DNA of 10,533 nt from UBA2136 sp047635695 (GTDB lineage Bacteria; Pseudomonadota; Alphaproteobacteria; UBA2136): NCBI GenBank assembly GCA_047635695.1, contig JBLILN010000035.1, forward strand, positions 1-10,533, in the 5' to 3' direction. This document shows, in pieces, positions 1 to 6,001 of this stretch. Under the pieces are notes generated by a model. That model was not told where the DNA came from, ran no database searches, and worked only from the letters and a program-made list of their open reading frames with translations. How positions within the stretch are numbered: the stretch's first letter is position 1; the number at the start of each line of letters is the position of its first letter. The position numbers and the translations under genes are program-made.

Positions 1-1
1 A

Positions 2-112
2 ATGGGTGTGCAAATTCGCTTAAACTCCGCAATTCAAGAAGGCGACAAAAACATGGCAACGCGCGTTGTTGCTAGTTATTTAGGAGGTAGTGCCCCGCAA
101 TTCAAAAATTAA
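2..112 (+). CDS. C-terminal end of an unrecognised protein (5' truncated by window edge)
   Basis: An open frame runs from the window edge to TAA at 110-112 and gives 36 residues ending in SAPQFKN. The tail contains a possible amphipathic stretch (IRLNSAIQEGD) and a short Gly-rich segment (YLGGSAP). I do not recognise the family and assign no function. The ATG at position 2 is in frame but is probably internal, because there is no room to see a ribosome binding site. It is the only + strand gene on the left side. The only support for coding is its open frame plus the dyads and candidate terminator downstream on the same strand, so it could be a chance frame. Confidence 0.45.
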   Translation: MGVQIRLNSAIQEGDKNMATRVVASYLGGSAPQFKN

Positions 113-141
113 GGGCATTATTAAGATGATCTTTTAATTTA

Positions 142-199
142 GTTTAAACTGCGTGGGCAGGTTATGTACAACTGTTCACGACCTTACCACGTTTTAAAC
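142..199 (+). other. Long imperfect inverted repeat (possible structured 3' UTR or small RNA)
   Basis: GTTTAAA (142-148) pairs with TTTAAAC (193-199). After a short internal asymmetry, CGTGG (152-156) pairs with CCACG (187-191). Further in, AGGT (159-162) can pair with ACCT (181-184). The intervening 18 nt form the apical loop. The dyad lies between the end of the + strand gene and the candidate terminator at 232-267. It could be part of that transcript's 3' UTR or of a separate small RNA. It does not match a tRNA, the SRP RNA core or tmRNA that I can recognise. Confidence 0.4.
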
Positions 200-231
200 C
201 AAATCAAAATTCTACCCTTAATTCGATCTAT

Positions 232-267
232 AAAAAAACGGTGTCATTATGATGGTGCTGTTTTTTT
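232..267 (+). terminator. Rho-independent terminator candidate
   Basis: A run of seven A's and CGGTGTCAT (to 247) pairs without a break to ATGGTGCTG and seven T's (252-267), around the loop TATG. Four of the pairs are G-U wobbles when read as + strand RNA, and the T run follows directly. On the - strand those wobbles become A/C mismatches, so the structure favours + strand transcription. It may still help end the convergent J-domain transcript, which stops at 286. The stem is fairly wobble-rich, so the call is moderate. Confidence 0.5.
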
Positions 268-285
268 ATGTCTATCTGTTAAGTA

Positions 286-843
286 TTAGGAAGTTTTGAT
301 ATATTCTTTGATAATTTGGAAGGCGACGTTAATTTTTTTAACATGCTCTTCGTTTTTCTTGGCGCCCTTGTTAAAATCGGGGTGATGCTTCTTCATCAGG
401 GAAAGGTATTTTTTCTTGAGTTTACCTGTTTCAATGGGTATTTCAACTGAAAAGATAGAACAAGCCTCGGCCACGTCAGCTGGTAATGCAATGTCATTTG
501 CTTCTTGGGTGTGTTCTTCAAATCCGTATTGTTTTTTGATCGACTCCTCTTTTTGGCGTTGCTTGAAGAATTGGAATAAATCTTCAGCATCGGCAAATTC
601 AAAATGAGCCGCCTGCGCGCTCACCCCATGAATGCCGAATTTTTTTGTAGGGCGGTTCCATGTTGATTTTGTTTGCATGGAAAAAATATCGTCGTCACTC
701 ATGCCTTCAAGGCCATTCCAACGTTTGTTAAAGTCTTTAATGTGGGCCTGACAAAAATATTGGCGGTCATAAATATCCTGCGTGTTTTTAGGCGCAGCAA
801 AGGTACCTTCTTCCTTGCAGTCTGGCCATGCACATAAATTCAT
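286..843 (-). CDS. J-domain (DnaJ-like) co-chaperone with N-terminal Cys/His cluster
   Basis: This 185-residue protein has a compact J domain at its C-terminus. A helix rich in Lys (141-153) leads into the HPD tripeptide at 154-156, the element that stimulates DnaK ATPase. A final helix (EHVKKINVAFQIIKEY) follows. The N-terminus carries Cys4, Cys9, Cys31 and His34, spaced like a small metal-binding cluster, followed by a conserved-looking FNKRWNGLEGMSDDDI segment. I recall this arrangement from alphaproteobacterial J proteins of unknown client range. The domain order is reversed relative to DnaJ, and there is no Gly/Phe region or DnaJ-type zinc domain. The gene follows the prepilin peptidase by 76 nt with no terminator between, so it may be read from the pilus operon, although a possible promoter lies at 888-916. 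A role in pilus assembly is not indicated by sequence. Confidence 0.82.
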   Translation of the reverse strand: MNLCAWPDCKEEGTFAAPKNTQDIYDRQYFCQAHIKDFNKRWNGLEGMSDDDIFSMQTKSTWNRPTKKFGIHGVSAQAAHFEFADAEDLFQFFKQRQKEESIKKQYGFEEHTQEANDIALPADVAEACSIFSVEIPIETGKLKKKYLSLMKKHHPDFNKGAKKNEEHVKKINVAFQIIKEYIKTS

Positions 844-887
844 TTTAAAGGCTATTCCCCTAGCGATATTAACTCGATTTCACTCAA

Positions 888-916
888 TTTATAGATGGCA
901 TGGTTATAAAATGCAA
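888..916 (-). promoter_or_regulatory. Possible sigma70-type promoter for the J-domain gene
   Basis: On the - strand, TTGCAT (916-911) is followed after 17 nt by TATAAA (893-888), a good -10 match with a weak -35. It lies just below the stop codon of the prepilin peptidase gene and about 45 nt above the J-protein ATG, so the J-protein gene could be transcribed independently of the pilus operon. AT-rich DNA yields such matches by chance. Confidence 0.3.
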
Positions 917-919
917 GGT

Positions 920-1522
920 TTAGATGAAAAGTGAAAGAGCGTGGTTTAAAATGTCTTCTTGGGTGAGCAGTATCCACAAAGCTATAATAAGTGCTGGGCC
1001 AAAGGATATAGCGTGATTTTTACTTTTTAATAGCGGATACAAAATAAAAGAAAATAAACAAGCGACCCAAAGGAATATAGGCATGAGCGATATGCCTAAA
1101 AAGCTGCCAGCTACGGCAATCATTTTTATATCACCACCGCCGATATTGCTTTTACTATTTATTTTATCGAGGGCTATGGCAAGTATTAATATGGAACCAC
1201 CGCCTGCTAATATACCTAAAAGGCTTTCTATCAGGCTGATGGAAAGCAGGGGTGATGCTGCAAGCCCTAACCCTGTGGCCATAAGCGGTAACGTATAAAT
1301 GTCGGGTAGCACTAAATAGCAAAGGTCAAGGGTGACAAGCCTTGCTAAAATGGCGGACATTAAAAGATAAAGGAAAAAAAGAGGTGATATAGCCATGCTG
1401 AAAAGTATACTCGCCATGAAAAGGCAGGTGAGTATAAGCCATAGTTTTGTGCAAAATTTTTGACAGACAGGGCCTGTAGAGATGTCTTCTTTTGCAATAA
1501 ACCGTCGTTCAAATTCAAGCAT
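920..1522 (-). CDS. Type IV prepilin peptidase, short form (A24 family aspartic protease)
   Basis: This 200-residue polytopic membrane protein has both catalytic signatures of the PilD/GspO/TadV family. The first Asp is D66 in TLDLCYLVLPD, and the second is D131 in GGGDIKM (the GxGD motif). A later FGP (174-176) also fits the family. It cleaves prepilin leader peptides at the cytoplasmic face of the inner membrane. About seven hydrophobic segments start near residue 28. The N-terminal N-methyltransferase domain with paired CxxC motifs found in full-length PilD is absent; only C20 and C24 occur in the short leader. The length matches the short CpaA/TadV-like class, so N-methylation of the cleaved pilins is not expected from this enzyme. 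It is the last pilus gene of the operon, 20 nt after the pseudopilin stop, and has only a weak ribosome binding site. Confidence 0.92.
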   Translation of the reverse strand: MLEFERRFIAKEDISTGPVCQKFCTKLWLILTCLFMASILFSMAISPLFFLYLLMSAILARLVTLDLCYLVLPDIYTLPLMATGLGLAASPLLSISLIESLLGILAGGGSILILAIALDKINSKSNIGGGDIKMIAVAGSFLGISLMPIFLWVACLFSFILYPLLKSKNHAISFGPALIIALWILLTQEDILNHALSLFI

Positions 1523-1542
1523 ATTCAGGTGCTTTCTATTAT

Positions 1543-2442
1543 TTATTCATAAATAATAGAAGCAGAAAACGGCGGCTTGTGTGCATTAGGACGTTGCTGA
1601 ATGAAGTTGGAGTCATAAGCGAGGATACGCTTCCAAGGGTCGAACGTAAACTCTTTAGGTAATCCCAGTACTTTCATCAGCTCAGCCATACTGAGGTCAC
1701 TACCAGAAACATAGATACTGTTACCACCACCTGATTTAATATCGTCGTAATATGTTGCGCCAGAATTGTCAGAATTTGATTGTGGGTAAAAGTTGAAGTC
1801 GGTGTACTTGTCACCGTCTGCAGGGTAATTGTTGCACCAGGTAGCCGCAGGGCACTGTGTTTCAGCTTCAAGGTAATTTGCCGAGCTGTAGTCTTCTAGT
1901 TTATTGACAATGAGTTTTGCACGGCCTTGATATTCAACTACGCGTGATTTTTCAATTTCAAACGTTGAAAGTTTTGTGCCGATATCATCATTCATATATT
2001 GCCATACGTTCCACTCACCTGGAAATGTGGGTGTTGGAGAATCGTCAACGCCATCTTTACCTGCTGAGTGAATGGTGGCCATATATTCTGTGACAGTGAA
2101 ATCATTAATTTTGACTTGACGGCTCAGGACATTATAACGCCATTCGTTGTCCCACGGGTCTTTCATTAACGATGTTTCTTCAATGAACCCTTCTTCAAAC
2201 AATGTACGAATGTCGGGTGATAGTTTATTAAATGATTTTGTTTTGTAGTGATTTTCTAAAGCATCTTTAATAATTTGTACGCCAATTTCAGCCCCTTCAA
2301 CACGGCTACGTTCAAGTTTAGACATCATCGTCACACCACCTGTAGCGGCGAGTACACTTGCAATAATAAGTGCAATACGCGCGTCCATACCAAACATGGC
2401 ACCTTGTTGGTTGCGTAATTTTTTAAAGATGTTGAAAGGCAT
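1543..2442 (-). CDS. Large prepilin-like protein with tandemly duplicated GspG-like soluble region
   Basis: The N-terminus is a prepilin leader: a basic stretch (FKKLRNQQG, to residue 14) followed by AMFGMDARIALII and a hydrophobic helix to about residue 39. The soluble part begins with an alpha1-C-like helix (KLERSRVEGAEIG). It contains KDPWDNEWRYN (94-104) and SAGKDGVDDS (126-135), which resemble the DPWG strand and the Ca-binding loop of GspG major pseudopilins. A second set follows: EIEKSRVVEYQGR (162-174) resembles the first helix, and FDPWKRILAYD (267-277) resembles the first DPW motif. This suggests an internal duplication, with the second copy lacking a membrane helix. C197 and C203 could form a small disulfide loop. 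At 299 residues it is about twice the size of GspG. The start has AGGA seven nt upstream. A role as minor or tip pilin is inferred from its size and its position in the operon. Confidence 0.75.
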   Translation of the reverse strand: MPFNIFKKLRNQQGAMFGMDARIALIIASVLAATGGVTMMSKLERSRVEGAEIGVQIIKDALENHYKTKSFNKLSPDIRTLFEEGFIEETSLMKDPWDNEWRYNVLSRQVKINDFTVTEYMATIHSAGKDGVDDSPTPTFPGEWNVWQYMNDDIGTKLSTFEIEKSRVVEYQGRAKLIVNKLEDYSSANYLEAETQCPAATWCNNYPADGDKYTDFNFYPQSNSDNSGATYYDDIKSGGGNSIYVSGSDLSMAELMKVLGLPKEFTFDPWKRILAYDSNFIQQRPNAHKPPFSASIIYE

Positions 2443-2459
2443 TGTTTTTCCTGTTTCTG

Positions 2460-3191
2460 TTAATTCATATCAAGTTTGGTTTTATAAGTGTAACCCCAAG
2501 GCGTTGTAAAGGAAAGAATAACTAATTTGTCAGACTTTCTATCGTATTTAAAACTTTGTCCCCAAACGTCTTTGTTGCCTGTGGCTGCATTGATTTGTGA
2601 CTTATATTCGTCAGTGGTGGGGAACTTGTAACCGTATGTTGTATAGGAAACGTATATCTGTGAAACTTCACGCTGTAGGCGCTGTTTAGATTCTTTTATT
2701 TGTTCAAGGCGAATAGATTCACTGTCAAACATAACAACTGAACCTTCAGTACTGTTATAGTCTTTCATGGCTTCTGCGCCAGCAAGGCCACCAACATCGT
2801 CGCGTACTAACTGGTCATCAGTTACGGCGATCATAATTTTTTTATTACTGGTTTTGAAGGATCCGCTGTCATGGACAGTGCTTAAAACAGCGTCGTCACC
2901 ACTACGGGTTTTACCAGTGGACCCACTTAAAAACTTTTGTGCACGTTGCATTGTAAAGTCTTCACTATAAGGGTTTTCACTGTCGATATTTTCAGTGAGC
3001 ATAGCATTCTCGAGTGCTTTTTTGATCTCAATCGCTTTTTCACGGTTAGAAATCCTATTGGCTTCATCAATATCAACAATTTCACGTTTAGCCCAATGGT
3101 TCATGGAGGCACTAAAAACGGCCACACCCATCAGCATGCCAAACATGAAGGGAGAGAAGGCACCCTTTTGATTGTTTATAGCATTAAACAT
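2460..3191 (-). CDS. Large prepilin-like (minor pilin) protein with C-terminal GspG-like domain
   Basis: A short leader ending in NNQKG precedes AFSPFMFGMLMGVAVFSAS, a hydrophobic helix placed as in the neighbouring prepilins. Counting from the upstream ATG at 3197, a charged helix (47-65) continues alpha1. A middle region with no clear match follows (70-158). The C-terminal part then reads as a pilin unit: a helix around 160-185, YGYKFPTTDEYKS (188-200) like the 'YPtt' region of GspG, and KDVWGQSFKYD (209-219) like the DPWGxxxxY strand. Two in-frame ATGs exist. I prefer the one at 3191 because AGGA at 3200-3203 lies 8 nt before it, against 2 nt before the ATG at 3197. The gene lies between the exported PilP-like protein and the duplicated pseudopilin, with gaps of 22 and 17 nt. 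Its assembly role is inferred. Confidence 0.68.
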   Translation of the reverse strand: MFNAINNQKGAFSPFMFGMLMGVAVFSASMNHWAKREIVDIDEANRISNREKAIEIKKALENAMLTENIDSENPYSEDFTMQRAQKFLSGSTGKTRSGDDAVLSTVHDSGSFKTSNKKIMIAVTDDQLVRDDVGGLAGAEAMKDYNSTEGSVVMFDSESIRLEQIKESKQRLQREVSQIYVSYTTYGYKFPTTDEYKSQINAATGNKDVWGQSFKYDRKSDKLVILSFTTPWGYTYKTKLDMN

Positions 3192-3199
3192 GGTCATTT

Positions 3200-3203
3200 T
3201 CCT
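3200..3203 (-). promoter_or_regulatory. Ribosome binding site choosing the 3191 start
   Basis: AGGA on the - strand lies 8 nt before the ATG at 3191 but only 2 nt before the alternative ATG at 3197. Spacing therefore favours the shorter protein. Confidence 0.5.
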
Positions 3204-3213
3204 GTTTTCTGTT

Positions 3214-4356
3214 TTATAGCGCGAGTTTAATTTCTAGTGCGTATTCTATATCAAAGAGGTTTATAATAACCTTACGTGATTCGATGTCTTTAATTGTTGC
3301 ACTAATTTTGTGTGTTTCGCCTGTAATTTTTTTACCATCTTGGCCTGTACGTTCTTTAAATTGACGTAAAGCTTCAGACTTTAACATACTGTATTGCTTA
3401 AATGATTCAGCCGATATGGCTTTTTCATTTGGCATGTATGAATCGATAAGTGCTTCCATTTCGCTGGTGTCTTTTGTGGCCAGCGATATTTGAACAGGAA
3501 TACGGTCACCAATACTGAATCGATGATTATTAATGATCGCGTAAGGGTAAGGTGACGTGACGATACTTTGAATGCTGAACTTAGAAAATTCAGCATTAAA
3601 ATCAATGTCTTTAATGTCTGCGTCACGTGCTTTTGTGGCTTGGGTAATGATGTTTTCCAAGAAAGATGCAAAGGCTTCAAGGCCCTCTTTTTGTTCAATC
3701 GTCACCTTGTCTAGGTCGGGTAATGTGCTTGTTGTAATGTGGTACTCAGGCAAGCCTGAAATTTCGGGCATTTTCTCGTCTTTTTTATCTAAGTCGGAAG
3801 ATTGTAGGTACTGATTACCGCCGAGTAAATTCTCAAAAGACTCTGAAATACTACGTTCACGGTGTGATTCAAGAACATAACCTTCTTCATCCACTTCGAT
3901 ATTAATTTTGCGGCCATCACTTAAAATTTTGGCTTGTGTATTGCTGAGAAGTTCGGCTTGAGCAACGGTGCCGTCGCCTAGGTGAACCTCTAAACCACTG
4001 CCAATGGCAATGTCTGGGTAAACACTACGGAATTTTTTATTTTTCTTTTTAAGGCCGAAGCGCTGTTCAAAAACGTCTTTGCTATACTTACTTCTACCAA
4101 TGTCAGATGTTAAAGGTTTTGGTGTGTAAGGGTCTATGTTTTGTGACGTAAACAAATCTGTCAATGTGGCAATGTATTTAGAGGCATCCACACCTTTTTT
4201 TCTTGTAAATTCATCGATAACGTCTTGACGTGCAAATTCAAAGTCAGGTTGACCGACAAAGGTTTTTGGCCACAACGAATTTTCCTGCGCGAGGGCAGGG
4301 GTTGCTATGAATGTCGCTAATAAAAGCGCTTTATAGGATATTTGGATCGTACGCAT
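3214..4356 (-). CDS. Exported periplasmic protein, possible PilP/GspC-like pilus alignment component
   Basis: A clear Sec signal peptide (hydrophobic 9-18, cleavage likely after ALA at 21-23) precedes 357 mature residues with no other membrane segment. I do not recognise the central region. The C-terminal segment SIQSIVTSPYPYAIINNHRF (261-280), followed by SIGDRIPVQIS and, after about 55 mainly helical residues, ISATIKDIESRKVIINLFD (351-369), resembles the pattern of PilP and GspC homology-region domains. In those, a short beta sheet built around 'xAIIxxxxxxxGDxI' and a final 'VxxIxxxxVxL' strand contacts the secretin. The ATG overlaps the upstream gene by 26 nt and has AGAAGGG 7 nt before it, which suggests translational coupling. 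A link from inner-membrane platform to outer-membrane channel is my inference. It is not a secretin, since no secretin beta-barrel domain is visible. Confidence 0.55.
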   Translation of the reverse strand: MRTIQISYKALLLATFIATPALAQENSLWPKTFVGQPDFEFARQDVIDEFTRKKGVDASKYIATLTDLFTSQNIDPYTPKPLTSDIGRSKYSKDVFEQRFGLKKKNKKFRSVYPDIAIGSGLEVHLGDGTVAQAELLSNTQAKILSDGRKINIEVDEEGYVLESHRERSISESFENLLGGNQYLQSSDLDKKDEKMPEISGLPEYHITTSTLPDLDKVTIEQKEGLEAFASFLENIITQATKARDADIKDIDFNAEFSKFSIQSIVTSPYPYAIINNHRFSIGDRIPVQISLATKDTSEMEALIDSYMPNEKAISAESFKQYSMLKSEALRQFKERTGQDGKKITGETHKISATIKDIESRKVIINLFDIEYALEIKLAL

Positions 4357-4837
4357 AGAGGTACCCTTCTATGTTAACCATATGTTCATTTTCATCGAGC
4401 TGTTTATTGCTTGTGGCACAACCAAAACAGATATCGTAAACAACAAAGCCTGGAAGTGACGGCAATGTTTGCATTCTTTTCAGTAAAGTTTGGACTTTCT
4501 CAAACGATGCAGGGCCAGCAATTTTAAAGTTATGCCTTATAATACCAAGGTGTGCGTCTTGTCTAAGGGCTTGGCCAATAAAGTTAAAGCTTAAACCAGG
4601 CTCGCCAATTTCTAGTAAACGTTCTATGATGTTTTTCTTATCATCGCCACGTACAACAGCAAATTTTGGTATTTGTTTTGTACGTTGTTCAATACGTAAA
4701 TAGCGGTCACGCTTTTCTTCGGCCTCAACGAGCCCGCGTTCTTTTGCTGCAATAAGGTCAATGTTTTCATAATATTTGTAACTACCCACGATAAAGGTAA
4801 AAACAAGAATGGCAAAACCAAGTGTGAATTTCATCAT
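4331..4837 (-). CDS. PilO/GspM-like inner-membrane alignment protein
   Basis: This 168-residue bitopic protein has one N-terminal transmembrane helix (about 5-20), a charged coiled-coil segment (28-55) and a small periplasmic domain. The region FKIAGPASFEKVQTLLKRMQ (104-123) with the closing VNIEGYLYAY (154-163) matches the pattern of the ferredoxin-like fold of PilO/GspM, where a strand, a helix that samples a 'LLxxLxxLP' face and an outer strand pair up. A CFGC motif (137-140) could form a disulfide in the periplasm. Two adjacent ATGs (4837 and 4834) follow AAGGAG in the end of the upstream gene. The gap to that gene is only 2 nt. The family call rests on architecture and operon position rather than on a strong motif. 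Confidence 0.6.
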   Translation of the reverse strand: MMKFTLGFAILVFTFIVGSYKYYENIDLIAAKERGLVEAEEKRDRYLRIEQRTKQIPKFAVVRGDDKKNIIERLLEIGEPGLSFNFIGQALRQDAHLGIIRHNFKIAGPASFEKVQTLLKRMQTLPSLPGFVVYDICFGCATSNKQLDENEHMVNIEGYLYAYDPNIL

Positions 4838-4839
4838 GA

Positions 4840-5985
4840 CTATTCTTCTCCTTTACTAGCAGGTGTGACAGGCAGAGCAGACTTAATGGTTTGCTGCTGC
4901 ATACGCCTAACGTCTTCTTGGTATTTTGCTAATAGCTCTGAGATAGGTTCAAGCTCAACAAGGCCTTCAATTGTAAATTGGTTGCCACCTGGTGGTCGAC
5001 GTATGGCAGACATGGTCACACTTTGACTCAGCAGAGCCTTACTAATAGGTTCTTCTTCTAGCCAGCCTTTATACGTGTCTTTTTGTGCCTTGATGGTGAC
5101 CAAAAGTGTGTCGGCAGGTTTTTGTTTGTCGGGTGCTTGAATTTGGAAGCTATGTATTTTCATACCACTGCGTTGAATGGCATTGGCAACATCGCTCGTC
5201 ACGAATGGTGCAAGGCCACGGTAACGCATGAACTTTTGCTGCATAGAAATAGCTCGGTTCAATTCTAAATAGCTTTTACCTGAAGGTGTTTCAAGGTCAA
5301 TGGTTCTAATTTGTTGTGATAGTTTATCAATTTCATTGCCTTGCATAAAGGTAATGAAGTAAACAACAATGGCCACGAGGATAGAGAAAAACATAACGGT
5401 ATAGCCGTGTTTTTCTTGGAAGCTTGGCATGTTTACCCAAGCGTCTTCATCAATTTCTAGCTCACGCAATGGGCGTGATGTGGCGCCAAGTTCATTAATG
5501 CGGCTATTTTCCCAATTTGTGTAAACAAATCGTTCTGTTGTTCTTGGGTATGTTTTTAAGATATTTTGAATATCACGCACCCATGAAATGGCCGATGTTG
5601 GTTGGATATAACTGTCGTTTGAATCCCAGTGGAAGATAATATCGGCGGTAACAAGAATATGTACTTCGTTCGCATTTTTACTACGTAGGCGACACATATC
5701 AATCAGAGGAATATCACCAAAGGCTTGCTGAGCAATGAGCACGCTTTGTTCGTCGCCATCTTCGCTTTCAGTCAGGAATATATATGGGTCAACAGGTTCA
5801 CCGTCTAGGTCACGTGGTGCAAAGAACAATAGCGCCAAGTTACGACGAGATTGCTCATCGGTGACATCTTGCCAAGTATCTGCAAAAATAGATTCCTCAG
5901 AGTGTTCTGGGAAGTATTCCACACGGTTAAGCCCAAGAAAACATATGTTCTTGAATTTAGACCCTATCTCAACTTTCTTTGACAT
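4840..5985 (-). CDS. Inner-membrane platform protein with cytoplasmic domain, one TM and PilN-like periplasmic domain (BfpC/TcpD/PilO2-like architecture)
   Basis: The protein has about 190 cytoplasmic residues, one hydrophobic helix (about 195-213), a coiled-coil-like stretch (217-250) and a compact periplasmic domain (about 255-345). It ends with a charged, Gln-rich tail. The periplasmic part (SGMKIHSFQIQAP, then TLLVTIKAQ, then FTIEGLVELEP) follows the helix/strand order of PilN/GspL-type ferredoxin-like domains. In type IVb systems one protein of this shape (BfpC, TcpD, R64 PilO2) replaces the separate PilM and PilN and touches the ATPase. I see no actin-family nucleotide motifs in the N-terminal domain and cannot name its family. 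GAGGA lies 10 nt before the ATG. The position directly after the GspF-type gene and before the PilO-like gene supports the platform role. Confidence 0.6.
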   Translation of the reverse strand: MSKKVEIGSKFKNICFLGLNRVEYFPEHSEESIFADTWQDVTDEQSRRNLALLFFAPRDLDGEPVDPYIFLTESEDGDEQSVLIAQQAFGDIPLIDMCRLRSKNANEVHILVTADIIFHWDSNDSYIQPTSAISWVRDIQNILKTYPRTTERFVYTNWENSRINELGATSRPLRELEIDEDAWVNMPSFQEKHGYTVMFFSILVAIVVYFITFMQGNEIDKLSQQIRTIDLETPSGKSYLELNRAISMQQKFMRYRGLAPFVTSDVANAIQRSGMKIHSFQIQAPDKQKPADTLLVTIKAQKDTYKGWLEEEPISKALLSQSVTMSAIRRPPGGNQFTIEGLVELEPISELLAKYQEDVRRMQQQTIKSALPVTPASKGEE

Positions 5986-6001
5986 TTAACTTATATCCTC
6001 T

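Noticed and set aside
895..914. Sigma54-type promoter (TGGCAT ... TGCA)
   Set aside because: The GG and GC elements are 14 nt apart rather than 10, and the orientation (+) does not lead to a gene.
1543..3191. Shufflon-type (PilV) variable pilin tip with inverted recombination sites
   Set aside because: The operon resembles R64 pil, but I found no repeated recombination sequences, alternative C-terminal cassettes or recombinase gene.
2937..3230. Open + strand frame of 97 codons opposite the minor pilin gene
   Set aside because: It lies antisense to a gene with clear pilin features, has no ribosome binding site or recognisable domain, and looks like a shadow frame.
3214..4356. Secretin-like outer-membrane protein
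   Set aside because: It has an export signal and a suitable place in the operon, but no N-domain repeats or C-terminal beta-rich secretin domain, and at 380 residues it is short.
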